A DNA stretch of 64,000 bases from Brachyspira intermedia PWS/A (GCF_000223215.1 NC_017243.1:2418001-2482000), one strand, 5' to 3'. Counted from the stretch's first letter, positions 48,965 through 58,256 are shown. The notes: generated by a model not told the origin, from the letters alone. Program-made: numbers and translations.

Positions 48965-50068
48965 TTATTTATCTAAAGCGACAATATCATCATAGCCTTT
49001 TTCTCTGGCTATATCAAAAACGGTCTTCTTTTCCTTATTTACAACTGTAGTGTCTGCTCCATTCTCTATTAAAAGTTTAACAAGCTCTGTTTTTCCATTG
49101 TCAATAGCCTGAAGCAGTAAAGGATAACCATCTTCTGAAGGTATAGGAGTATTTACATCGGCACCTTGCTCTATTAAATACTTTGCCATTTCTGTATCAC
49201 TATTATAAAGAGTACTAGCCAATAATGAAATATTTACATTTGGATAGTATTCTTTAAGTTCATATTTCATAGCAGGATCAATGCCTTTTGAAACTAAATA
49301 TTTTACTATATCCAAACAGCCTGCATTAACAGCATAACGAATTAAAGGATAGCCATAACTATCAACATAATTTATATCAGCTCCATATTCAGCAAGCATT
49401 TTAAATTTTTCTAAATCACATTTTGATTCGTCAACTCCAATTGTGTCAAGTAATATAGGAACAGGTTCTTCCCAGCCATACTCAAGATCTACTTCAGCAC
49501 CTGCATCTAATAATTCTTTCATTATTTTTAAACTATTTTCATTTGTAGACATTACTGCTGAATGTAAAGCATCAATATTTCCATCTCCTATAAAATTAAC
49601 ATCTGCCCCTCTTTTTATAAACTCTTTTACAAGTTCTAAATATCCTTTTGCAGAAGCTGTTTTTAATGGACTATCATTATCAAGATAAGTCTGATCAACA
49701 TTAACACCGTAAGAAAGTAATTCTGTAACCATTTTTTTATCACCGTATTGTAATGCCATTATTAAACTTCTTTCTCCATGTTTTTCTTCCCAGCTTTTTA
49801 AAGACTCTGCATCCTTTACATTTTTAAGATCATTAAAAGCCTCCAAATCCCATCCTGGTACTTCAATACCTGATTCGCTAATTTCTGCAGTATCAGTATT
49901 AATTTCCTCAGTATTATTATCTTCAACATATTCATCATTATTAGATGTTTCTGTATTATTGGAATTAATTGCGTTAGTATCTGTAGTTACTTCTGTATTA
50001 TCAGTTTTTTTAGAATTACAGCTTATTATACTGATTAATATTAAAGCAGTTATAATTAATTTTTTCAT
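48965..50068 (-). CDS. Ankyrin-repeat lipoprotein
   Basis: A 367-aa lipoprotein: signal peptide, lipobox IISC (Cys17) and an Asn/Thr/Glu linker to about residue 75. About seven ankyrin repeats follow (SLIMALQYGDKKMVTELLSY, PLLLQAIDNGKTELVKLLI). Its closest relative is the gene at 54973-56079, nearly the same length and mostly identical. It is probably surface or periplasmic, binding unknown proteins. AAGGGG precedes the ATG. A repeat-derived promoter lies at 50171-50199. Confidence 0.85.
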   Translation of the reverse strand: MKKLIITALILISIISCNSKKTDNTEVTTDTNAINSNNTETSNNDEYVEDNNTEEINTDTAEISESGIEVPGWDLEAFNDLKNVKDAESLKSWEEKHGERSLIMALQYGDKKMVTELLSYGVNVDQTYLDNDSPLKTASAKGYLELVKEFIKRGADVNFIGDGNIDALHSAVMSTNENSLKIMKELLDAGAEVDLEYGWEEPVPILLDTIGVDESKCDLEKFKMLAEYGADINYVDSYGYPLIRYAVNAGCLDIVKYLVSKGIDPAMKYELKEYYPNVNISLLASTLYNSDTEMAKYLIEQGADVNTPIPSEDGYPLLLQAIDNGKTELVKLLIENGADTTVVNKEKKTVFDIAREKGYDDIVALDK

Positions 50069-50170
50069 TTAATTACCCCTTAATTATTATTTTTTATTAT
50101 CATATCACAACTAAATATAAAAGTAAAGAAAACATTAATTTCTTATTGCTGCTAGCGATAAACTTACTAT

Positions 50171-50462
50171 TATATACTGAAAATTTTTAACTTTGTCATT
50201 TTTTTATTCAACTTTTTCCCGCCGCAAAAAGTTGCAAAAAGTGCAAGTATAAAATTAATACTAAATCATACTAAAATTGTCTTATATGTAAAATAATTTA
50301 TTACATTTAAGTTCAAATATAGCCTTTCGCGAAGCGTATCCGAGCTTGTCGAGGATATAGCTTCTTTGTGGCAACAAAAGAAGTGGGGTATGGGGCAAAG
50401 CCCCAGATATAAAACAAAAATATAAATTTATTTTTGACAAAGTATAGTTGTTTAGGTATATA
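50171..50462. mobile_element. Palindrome-bounded repeat element
   Basis: A gene-free 292-bp unit from TATATA-N17-TGTCAT (50171-50199) to TTGACA-N17-TATATA (50434-50462). Its core holds a G/C-rich hairpin at 50220-50240 and the TGGGGCTTTGCCCC word (as GGGGCAAAGCCCC at 50391). It also has a CTTCTTT...AAAGAAG dyad. On the minus strand its left end reads as a promoter about 100 bp before the ankyrin ATG at 50068. Confidence 0.65.
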
Positions 50463-50485
50463 CTAAAAATTTTTAAGTTTGTCAA
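50434..50485. promoter_or_regulatory. Perfect 52-bp symmetric double promoter, copy C
   Basis: TTGACA at 50434, N17, TATATA at 50457-50462, N17, TGTCAA at 50480-50485. It is the junction between two adjacent repeat modules, each contributing one half. Confidence 0.75.
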
Positions 50486-50650
50486 TTTTTTGTTGTTCTT
50501 TTTCCCGCCGCATACGCTCTACGGACTTCGTCAAAGAACCATACGAAGTACGCCTGCGGCGAAAGTGCAAGTATAAAAGCCGTTAATAAAAAAACAGCTG
50601 ACAATTAAATCTGCCAGCTGATAATTTATCACTTTAAAATATTATTTTTA
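50486..50650. repeat. G/C-rich intergenic module
   Basis: The flanks GTTCTTTTTCCCGCCGCA and GCCTGCGGCGAAAGTGCAAG are shared with 53245-53365, but the inner segment differs. It ends with GCTGACAAT...AGCTGATAA dyads. No gene is visible. Confidence 0.6.
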
Positions 50651-51757
50651 TTATTTCTCTAAAGCTGCAATCTCATCATAGCCTTGTTCTTTAGCTAAAT
50701 CAAAAATTGTTTTTCCGTCTTTATCAACAACAGAAGTATCTGCACCTTTCTCTATCAAAAGTTTAAGAAGTTCAATATTTTCAACTCTAAGAGCAACAAA
50801 TATTAAAGGTAAACCAGAAACACTATCAGTTTGAGTATTAATATCAGCACCTTGTTCTATTAAATATTCTGCTATTTCTGTAGTTTTATTTCTTACTGCA
50901 GCATTAAGTAATGAATAACTTTTACCGGAATATAATGAATAAACATTGGTATATGTCATAGCAGAGTCAACACCTTGAGAAACTAAATATTTTACTATAT
51001 CAATACATCCTTGAGAAATAGCAACAGCAATTACGGGGCCATACTCAAAATTTGAATAATTTATATCTGCTCCATGTTCTGTAAGTAGTTTAACTTTTTC
51101 TAAATTGCATCTTCCTATTATAGCAACATTTAATATATTTCTAGTACCATAAATAATATCTGTATCTGCTCCTGCATTTAATAATTCCTTTACTACTTCA
51201 AAATGATAATTTTTTTCAGACTCTACTGCATAATATAAAGCATCTATATCTCCTCCTTCTTCTTCTCTAAAATTAACATCAGCCCCTTTTTTGATAAGTT
51301 TTTTTACAAGTTTCAAATATCCCATTTTTGAAGCTAATTCTAAAGGAGTCCTACTATCATTATCATCTTTCATATTTACATCAGCACCATAAGATATTAA
51401 TTCAATAGCCTTTTCTTCTGTAGGAAATTTATCAATAGCAAATACTAAAGAAGATTTACTAGGATTTTTTGACTGCCAATCATTGAAAGAATTTTTATCT
51501 TTTATAGAATCAATTTCATTAAATAATTTTTTTTCCTCTTCTAACATTGTAGTTTTATATATACTCCACATATCATTAGAAGCATATCCCTGATAGATTT
51601 TTTCATCATCATTATTAGATATTTTATTCTTAGATATTTCTGTATTATTGTTATTAACAGCATTAGTATCTGCAGTTGCTTCTGTATTATCAGTTTTTTT
51701 AGAATTACAGCTTATTATACCGATTAACATTAAAGCTGTTATAATTATTTTTTTCAT
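50651..51757 (-). CDS. Ankyrin-repeat lipoprotein
   Basis: A 368-aa lipoprotein with lipobox IISC (Cys17) and a near-identical N-terminus to the neighbours, then a diverged linker. About seven ankyrin repeats follow (TPLELASKMGYLKLVKKLIK, GLPLIFVALRVENIELLKLL), ending KTIFDLAKEQGYDEIAALEK. AGGGGA precedes the ATG. It is 25 bp downstream of the next ankyrin gene on the same strand, so the two are likely co-transcribed. Confidence 0.85.
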   Translation of the reverse strand: MKKIIITALMLIGIISCNSKKTDNTEATADTNAVNNNNTEISKNKISNNDDEKIYQGYASNDMWSIYKTTMLEEEKKLFNEIDSIKDKNSFNDWQSKNPSKSSLVFAIDKFPTEEKAIELISYGADVNMKDDNDSRTPLELASKMGYLKLVKKLIKKGADVNFREEEGGDIDALYYAVESEKNYHFEVVKELLNAGADTDIIYGTRNILNVAIIGRCNLEKVKLLTEHGADINYSNFEYGPVIAVAISQGCIDIVKYLVSQGVDSAMTYTNVYSLYSGKSYSLLNAAVRNKTTEIAEYLIEQGADINTQTDSVSGLPLIFVALRVENIELLKLLIEKGADTSVVDKDGKTIFDLAKEQGYDEIAALEK

Positions 51758-51782
51758 TTAATTCCCCTTATATTATAATAAT

Positions 51783-53084
51783 TTATTTTTTCTTTTTATA
51801 ATATTTGCTTACTATGTTAATCATTTTTTTATCCTGAATAGCCTCAGCATATTCTAAAACATTGTAGCTTTCTTTTATACTTCTGCCATAGTCATTATCA
51901 GGTTTCATTTTTATATTTAAATCAACACCATTTTTAAATAAATATTCAGCAACTTCATAATTATGTTGGTCTATAGCATGAAATATCGCAGTATAGTTTA
52001 TATCATTAGGATAATAGTTCACATCAGCACCATTTTCAACCAATGCCTTAACTATTTCTAAATTACCCTCACCTGCAGCAATTGCTATAGGAGGATAATA
52101 ATCTAAAAATTTTGTATCTAAATCGGCACCATTATCTTTTAAGAGTTTTACCACTTTAGGAGTAGATGCCGCAAGTATAGTAGCAGGAGCAACTCCGCCA
52201 TCATTTGTAGCATTTACATTGGCACCATTTTCTATTAAAAGTTTTGAAGCTTCATAAGGATTTTTTCCTGTAACAGCCCAAAGTAATGGAGTGTCCCCAT
52301 TTTCATCAGCTTTTCCATTAACATCTATTCCATTATCTATTAAATATTTCATTATATTGATATTGCCTTTTTCAGAAGCATAAATAAGTGCAGATGCTCC
52401 CCATGATGATTTTTCATTTATATCTGCATTATTTTCTACTAATAGATTAAACATTTCTTCATTGCCGTTTTCGCATGCAAGTATAATCATATTTTCACCA
52501 TCTTTATTTTTTATATTTATATCAGAGTCATGTTCTATTAATAATTTTGCCATCTCTATATTATCAGTTCTTACAGCTTCCATTAAAGCATTAAATCCAT
52601 CGTCTGTTCTTAAATTAATCAAAGCCCCATTATCAATCAAAGCTTTTGCTATATCATAATGCCCGTATGATGAAGCTATCATTAAAGGGGTAGAATTAGT
52701 ATAGTGTGTAACATCGCCTATAGTAAGCTGATCTTTTGAAGCAGCATTTATACCGCCATCATTTATCAATTCAATCATTTCAGCAACGCCTGTTTTCTTT
52801 TTATTTTTTTCTAATAGTTTTAATAATTCTTCGCTAGGCATTATTATTTCATTTGTAGTTACTGTATTTTTTAATTTATAATTATTACCGTCATTAAAAG
52901 TGTTATTATTTTTTGTTTCTTCTTTTATCTCTTCATTTTCAGTATATTCATCAGTTTCTTTATCAGGATCTATTAATGTATTATCTTCATTATTTAATTC
53001 ATCATTATTGCTTTCACTACTAGCATATAAAGCTATTGCAGTCATTATAGTTATTATAAAGATAATAATAATTTTGTTTTTCAT
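51783..53084 (-). CDS. Exported ankyrin-repeat protein
   Basis: A 433-aa protein. The start is ATG 53084 with AAGG upstream, seven codons inside a longer frame. The signal peptide ends TAIALYAS; there is no lipobox, unlike its neighbours. About nine ankyrin repeats follow. It is a close paralogue of the gene at 18912-20276, with a shorter acidic linker, so the pair marks a duplication across about 33 kb. Confidence 0.85.
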   Translation of the reverse strand: MKNKIIIIFIITIMTAIALYASSESNNDELNNEDNTLIDPDKETDEYTENEEIKEETKNNNTFNDGNNYKLKNTVTTNEIIMPSEELLKLLEKNKKKTGVAEMIELINDGGINAASKDQLTIGDVTHYTNSTPLMIASSYGHYDIAKALIDNGALINLRTDDGFNALMEAVRTDNIEMAKLLIEHDSDINIKNKDGENMIILACENGNEEMFNLLVENNADINEKSSWGASALIYASEKGNINIMKYLIDNGIDVNGKADENGDTPLLWAVTGKNPYEASKLLIENGANVNATNDGGVAPATILAASTPKVVKLLKDNGADLDTKFLDYYPPIAIAAGEGNLEIVKALVENGADVNYYPNDINYTAIFHAIDQHNYEVAEYLFKNGVDLNIKMKPDNDYGRSIKESYNVLEYAEAIQDKKMINIVSKYYKKKK

Positions 53085-53221
53085 AATTTCAACCTTAAAT
53101 AGCATATTTTATTTTATGATACCATAAATGAATATAAAAGTAAATAAAATACTAATTACCATTATACCGTATATAAAAAATCAATTAAAAATATACTATT
53201 GATAAAATATAACATTATAAT

Positions 53222-53469
53222 GTGTACTTAAATTTGTTAAGTTTATCGATTTTTTGTTGTTCTTTTTCCCGCCGCACGTCTACCTAAAGGTACTCCCTTC
53301 GGTCGCAGGCGGGCTTCGCCAAGAACCATACGCAGTACGCCTGCGGCGAAAGTGCAAGTATAAAAGCTGTTAATAAAAAAAGCTGACAACTAAAGTTATC
53401 AGCTGCTCGATTTTTTTATTATTGCTATGCTCGCCACCTGTAAGAGTGCCTACTTGGTTGGCTCGCTTT
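53222..53469. repeat. Composite repeat between ankyrin genes
   Basis: A degenerate half-dyad (53222-53250) leads into the G/C-rich module (53250-53365) sharing flanks with 50486-50600, then AGCTGACAAC/GTTATCAGCT dyads. A GGTTGGCTCGCTTTTTATTT segment abuts the stop of the next gene and matches the 34-bp tandem repeat at 54881. No gene is visible. Confidence 0.6.
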
Positions 53470-54636
53470 TTATTTATTTTCTAACTCTAATATATCATCA
53501 TAGCCTTTTTCTCTAGCTATATCAAATACTGTCTTCTTTTCCTTATTTACAACTGTAGTGTCTGCTCCATTCTCTATTAAAAGTTTTACGAGTGATGTAT
53601 TTCCATTTTCAATAGCAGTCAATATTAAATTTACAGCTTCTTTGCTATCATCTTTATCATTTGAAGTCATATCATTTTCCATATAATTATCAATAATAGC
53701 TTTAGTATTTACATCAGCACCTTTATCTATTAAATATTCTGCTATTTTTGTATCATTATTATTAACTGTAGCAGCTAATAAAGAAAATGGTATATTTCTA
53801 TAATCTGTATATTTCATTGTAGGATCAATTCCTTTTTCAACTAAATATTTCACTATATCAAAACGTTCGCGTCTAATAGCATCAACAATAAAAGGCTCCC
53901 CTCTATCATTAACTTTGTCTATATTAGCACCATTTTCTACAAGTGTTTTAAATATTTCAAAATTATTATAATATAAACTTCTGTCTAATATAGTAAAATT
54001 GCCTTCCTCGGGATCTGAATAAACAATATTGGGATTTGCTCCAGAATTTAATAGAACTTTAACTAATTCTAAACTATTATTAGCATTAACAGCATAAAAT
54101 AAAGAATCCGCAGATATATTACCTCTTGAATCTAATTCTCTTGCATTAACATCAGCATTATGATTTATAAGTTCTATAGCTAGTTTTACATATCCGTTAA
54201 TTGAGGCATTCATTAAAGGAGTAAGCCCCATAAAATCTTTTTGATTGACATCAGCACCATAAGATATTAATTCAATGGCTTTTTCTTCTGTAGGATAATA
54301 ATCAATAGCAAACTTTATAGGTGTTTGATCTGTATATTTTGACTGCCATTCATCTAAAGAGGCTTTATCTTTTATAAGATTAAAATCTGCAATAGCTTGT
54401 GAATATTTTTCAGCTGATGAAGCACTATAATAAATATTAGTGGCATATCCTTCATACTCTTTTGTATTGCTTTCTAGTGTATTGGTATTAATTACAGAAA
54501 TTAATTTAGTATCGGTTTCTACATTATTTGTATTAACGGCATTAGTATTTGCAGTTACTTCTGCATTATCGTTTTTTTTAGAATTACAGCTTATTATACT
54601 GATTAATATTAAAGCCATTATAATTATTTTTTTCAT
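53470..54636 (-). CDS. Ankyrin-repeat lipoprotein
   Basis: A 388-aa lipoprotein, starting at ATG 54636 with AAGGAG upstream. Lipobox IISC is at Cys17. A Thr/Asn linker and about seven ankyrin repeats follow (TPLMNASINGYVKLAIELIN). An insert around residues 310-330 (MENDMTSNDKDDSKEAVN) interrupts one repeat. The last 30 or so residues are identical to the gene at 54973, although the middle is clearly diverged, suggesting exchange at the 3' end. Confidence 0.85.
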   Translation of the reverse strand: MKKIIIMALILISIISCNSKKNDNAEVTANTNAVNTNNVETDTKLISVINTNTLESNTKEYEGYATNIYYSASSAEKYSQAIADFNLIKDKASLDEWQSKYTDQTPIKFAIDYYPTEEKAIELISYGADVNQKDFMGLTPLMNASINGYVKLAIELINHNADVNARELDSRGNISADSLFYAVNANNSLELVKVLLNSGANPNIVYSDPEEGNFTILDRSLYYNNFEIFKTLVENGANIDKVNDRGEPFIVDAIRRERFDIVKYLVEKGIDPTMKYTDYRNIPFSLLAATVNNNDTKIAEYLIDKGADVNTKAIIDNYMENDMTSNDKDDSKEAVNLILTAIENGNTSLVKLLIENGADTTVVNKEKKTVFDIAREKGYDDILELENK

Positions 54637-54813
54637 AAACACTCCTTAATCATTATTGTTTGCTATAATATCATAAGTAAATATAAAAGTAAAGAAAACA
54701 TTAATTACCACTATATCGTATATAACAAATCAATTAAAAATATGTTGTTAATAAAAAAAGCTGACAATTAAATCTACCAGCTTCTCAATTTTTTATTTAT
54801 TGTTGTTATGCTC

Positions 54814-54862
54814 GAAAAAGCCTATAAGACCCTCGATAATGAATTATCGAGGCGGCTTTTTC
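54814..54862. repeat. Strong nested hairpin
   Basis: GAAAAAGCC...GGCTTTTTC outside and CCTCGATAAT-GA-ATTATCGAGG inside: a near-perfect dyad between ankyrin genes, likely terminating both ways. Confidence 0.65.
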
Positions 54863-54880
54863 TCACTTTATTATTTATTT

Positions 54881-54982
54881 TATGTAATTCGGTCGGCTCG
54901 CTTTTTATTTATTTTATGTAATTCGGTCGGCTCGCTTTTTATTTATTTTATGTAATTCGGTCGGCTCGCTTTTTATTTATTT
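54881..54982. repeat. 34-bp tandem repeat, three copies
   Basis: Three perfect or near-perfect copies, starting at 54881, 54915 and 54949, of a unit beginning TATGTAATTCGGTCGGCTCG and ending CTTTTTATTTATTT. The last copy runs about 10 bp into the 3' end of the ankyrin gene, covering its stop codon. Confidence 0.85.
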
Positions 54983-56079
54983 TCTAACTCTAATATATCA
55001 TCATAGCCTTTTTCTCTAGCTATATCAAATACTGTCTTCTTTTCCTTATTTACAACTGTAGTGTCTGCTCCTTTCTCTATTAAAAGCTTAACAAGCTCTG
55101 TTTTTCCATTATCAATAGCCTGAAGCAGTAAAGGATAACCATCTTCTGAAGGTGTAGGAGTATTTACATCGGCACCTTGCTCTATTAAATACTTTGCCAT
55201 TTCTGTATCACTATTATAAAGAGTTCCAGCCAATAATGAAATATTTACATTTGGATAGTATTCTTCAAGTTCATATTTCATAGCAGGATCAATGCCTTTT
55301 TCAACTAAATATTTTACTATATCTAAACAGCCTGCATTAACAGCATAATGAATTAAAGGATAGCCATAATTATCAACATAATTTATATCAGCTCCATATT
55401 CGGCAAGCATTTTAAATTTATCTAAATAACATCTTGATTCTCCAACATATCCAATTGCTTCAAATAATATAGGGGTAATTTCTTCATAGCCGTACCCTAC
55501 ATCTACTTCAGCACCTGCATCCAATAATTCTTTCATTATTTTTAAACTATTTTCATTTGTAGACATTACTGCTGAAAACAAAGCATCAAACCCTCCTTCA
55601 GATTTATCATTAACATCTGCCCCTCTTTTTATAAACTCTTTTACAAGTTCTAAATCTCCCTTTGCAGAAGCTATTTTTAATGGACTATTAATATCATAAT
55701 TCTGATTAACATTAGCACCGTAAGAAAGTAATTCCATAACCATTTTTTTATCACCGTATTGTAATGCCATTATTAAACTTCTTTCTCCATTTTTCTCTTC
55801 CCAGCTTTTTAAAGACTCTGCATCTTTTACATTTTTTAGCTCATTAAAAGCCTCCAAATCCCATTCTGATATTTCAATACCTGATTCACTAATTTCTGCA
55901 GTATCAGTATTAATTTCCTCAGTATTATTATCTTCAACATATTCATCATTATTAGATATCTCTGCATTATTGGTATTAATTGTGTTAGTATCTGTGGTTA
56001 CTTCTGTATTATCAGTTTTTTTAGAATTACAGCTTATTATACTGATTAATATTAAAGCCATTATAATTATTTTTTTCAT
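54973..56079 (-). CDS. Ankyrin-repeat lipoprotein
   Basis: A 368-aa lipoprotein, starting at ATG 56079 because AAGGAG lies 6 nt upstream; an earlier in-frame ATG is poorly placed. Lipobox IISC is at Cys17. It is a near copy of the gene at 48965-50068, repeat for repeat. The main differences are in the third and fourth repeats. A tandem repeat array touches its stop codon. It is likely envelope-anchored, with unknown partners. Confidence 0.85.
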   Translation of the reverse strand: MKKIIIMALILISIISCNSKKTDNTEVTTDTNTINTNNAEISNNDEYVEDNNTEEINTDTAEISESGIEISEWDLEAFNELKNVKDAESLKSWEEKNGERSLIMALQYGDKKMVMELLSYGANVNQNYDINSPLKIASAKGDLELVKEFIKRGADVNDKSEGGFDALFSAVMSTNENSLKIMKELLDAGAEVDVGYGYEEITPILFEAIGYVGESRCYLDKFKMLAEYGADINYVDNYGYPLIHYAVNAGCLDIVKYLVEKGIDPAMKYELEEYYPNVNISLLAGTLYNSDTEMAKYLIEQGADVNTPTPSEDGYPLLLQAIDNGKTELVKLLIEKGADTTVVNKEKKTVFDIAREKGYDDILELENK

Positions 56080-56413
56080 AAAACACTCCTTAATCATTAT
56101 TGTTTGCTATAATATCACAACTAAATATAAAAGTAAAGAAAATACTAATTTCTTATTGCTGCTAGCGATAAACTTATTATTATATATAAAAAATCTCGCT
56201 TTAAAATCTCTATAAGCTTTTAGCTGATAGACGCTCGATTTTTTATTTTTAATATAGCTTACAACTAAAGTTATCAGCTACTCGTTTATCGCTTTAAAAA
56301 TATATTAATATATAATTTATATTAATTATATTAGCAATAATAAAAAATATATTGACACAATATACTGATATAGTGTATAATCAAAAAACTAATATTGGGT
56401 TAAAAAGAGGTTT
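56080..56413. repeat. Gene-free spacer with repeat dyads
   Basis: It contains GCTGCTAGCGATAAACTTA, an AAAAAATCTCGC...GCTCGATTTTTT outer stem (56190-56243), and GTTATCAGCTACTCGTTTATC. The same words occur at 2.3 and 48.8 kb. From 56350, TTGACACAATATACTGATATAGTGTATAAT looks like the promoter of the next gene (written here in two parts: TTGACA and TATAAT). Confidence 0.55.
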
Positions 56414-57291
56414 ATGATGAAAGTATTATGTATTATTATATTTATTATTAGTTCATACATTTCTTATGCTCAAGTGAGTGATGATTTTAAAAATTTAGCG
56501 GCAACAAATAAAGAATCAGCATTATACAAATCAGTAATATCAGAAAATATTGATGAATTTAAATATGTAATTGAAAATATTGAAAACAATAAAGAATATA
56601 TAACTTACTCTATAACAAACATTGAAACATGGTATAACTATATACCCAATTTAAGCACTAATAGTTTCTCTAATTTCGTAAAAGTTTTATTAGATAATGG
56701 AATGGATATTAACGAATCTGGAAAAAATCTTATACTTGATGTAAGTAAGTCCTACGATTCACATCGTCAACCTAAATTCGGATCAAGTGAAATTATAGGA
56801 GTTCCAGATAGCAAATATAAAATTGAAACACTGATGAATCTTGGAGCAAATATTAATATACAAGATAATGATGGAAATGGTATACTTCACTATATACTTT
56901 CTAGAGATAATATAGGAATAGAAGAATATGATATTTTTGAAATGCTTATAAAAAACGGAATCAATATTAATTTAAAAAATAATGATGGAGATACTGCACT
57001 TCATAAGATTTCATATAAAAAAAATAATGGTCATAGAGATATCGATATGGAAAAAAAAGTTATATCTCTTTTGATAGAAAATAATGCAGATAAAAACATA
57101 AAAAATAATAATGGAAAAAAAGCGTATCCCGGAGCATTTATATATAATATAAAATTAATTTTAGTAAAATATTTAATGATATATTATACCCTATTTTTAT
57201 ACTTCTACTTATAATTATAGTTGCTATATCATCTTTTATATTCTATGCAATATCAGGATTTATTGAAAATATAGCTGGATTTTTTAGATAA
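56414..57291 (+). pseudogene. Exported ankyrin protein with frameshifted membrane tail
   Basis: The signal peptide ends SYISYAQ. Four or so ankyrin repeats follow (KIETLMNLGANINIQDNDGN, LLIENNADKNIKNNNGKKAY). The primary frame then ends at 57214. In the next frame the codons 57148-57291 read as a membrane helix (YPIFILLLIIIVAISSFIFY) and stop at 57289. One missing base near 57152 would join ankyrin and helix. It may be decayed, or the short form may still be made. AGAGG precedes ATG. Confidence 0.65.
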
Positions 57292-57367
57292 TTGATTTTT
57301 ATGCTGATTAAAATTATATATATTATTATTTTTAATAGAACTAAAATTATGATATAATTTTTTCATA

Positions 57368-58222
57368 TTATAATTTTTCTATTTTTTCTATACTAAGTCC
57401 TGTTAATTCGCTTATAAGATTTAAATCCATATTTTTATTTTTCATATTTCTGGCTAGAGAATATTTTTCTTGTTCTATACCTTGTTCTATACCCTTTATA
57501 CGCTCCTCATTAAGCATTAGGACATTAAAGTAATCTCTTTCATAATTACTGTAGCCATTATATAAATCATTACTATTAACAAATTTATTATATTCTTCAT
57601 ATACTTCTTTCATTATAGGGTTTTTCTTTACTAATATTTCCATAGTATCCTCCAATTTATCTTTAGAATTTAAAAACTCAAACCAATCTGATAAATCTTT
57701 ACACAATTTATTATTACTATTAAATTTTTTCAATTCAAGAAAATGAATCTCTAAATGATTAGTTAATATATGATTGGTTTCTAACTCTTTTATAAAATAA
57801 CAGCTATGAGGCTTATCTATACCTTTTATCAAATTAAAATCAAGAATATTAATACTTATTACAGGCGTTAAATCTGAATATATATCCTTAGATTTTAAAT
57901 TTGTAAAATAATTTTTAGCCCAATAGTATAAACTTCTATATATAAATGACTGATTACCTATTCTTTGTATTTCTATAATTATAGTTTCACCTGATTTTGT
58001 TTTTGCTTTAACATCTGCTATTGATTCTTTATCAAATACATTTTCTTTTAAATTAAAAGTATTAAGTACTTCTATATATTCAAAAGGCTCTTGATTAGAA
58101 TCTATCCTAACAGAATTAATTAGGTTTTTTAATATATGCTCATGTCCCTCTTTGGCAAACATATAACGCATAAAATAATCATTAAGCACATTAAATTTTT
58201 TATTATTTGATCTCAATTCCAT
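57368..58222 (-). CDS. PD-(D/E)XK nuclease family transposase-like protein
   Basis: A 284-aa Rpn/PDDEXK_2-type protein. NVLNDYFMRYMF opens the family. The nuclease core is ESIADVKAKTKSGETIIIEIQ (about residues 86-106), giving D...E-x-Q. RSLYYWAKNYF follows. Relatives promote recombination without acting as true transposases. The C-terminal 35 residues are identical to the gene at 59174. TATAAT lies 6 nt before ATG, with no ribosome site. Confidence 0.88.
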   Translation of the reverse strand: MELRSNNKKFNVLNDYFMRYMFAKEGHEHILKNLINSVRIDSNQEPFEYIEVLNTFNLKENVFDKESIADVKAKTKSGETIIIEIQRIGNQSFIYRSLYYWAKNYFTNLKSKDIYSDLTPVISINILDFNLIKGIDKPHSCYFIKELETNHILTNHLEIHFLELKKFNSNNKLCKDLSDWFEFLNSKDKLEDTMEILVKKNPIMKEVYEEYNKFVNSNDLYNGYSNYERDYFNVLMLNEERIKGIEQGIEQEKYSLARNMKNKNMDLNLISELTGLSIEKIEKL

Positions 58223-58228
58223 AAAATT

Positions 58229-58256
58229 ATTATAATGAATTTTTATTCTTTGTCAA
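58229..58256 (-). promoter_or_regulatory. Leaderless-type promoter
   Basis: TTGACA (58251-58256), 16-nt spacer, TATAAT (58229-58234), then AATTTT and the ATG at 58222. Confidence 0.75.

Noticed and set aside
50282..50485. A 67-codon minus-strand frame
   Set aside because: It is contained within the repeat element at 50171-50462 and the 52-bp dyad.
54881..54982. Possible CRISPR array
   Set aside because: The 34-bp units are directly adjacent without unique spacers, and no cas genes are present.
57115..57121. A7 tract as the cause of the frameshift in the ankyrin gene at 56414
   Set aside because: Adding an A there leads to a stop within nine codons; the break must lie further on, near 57152.
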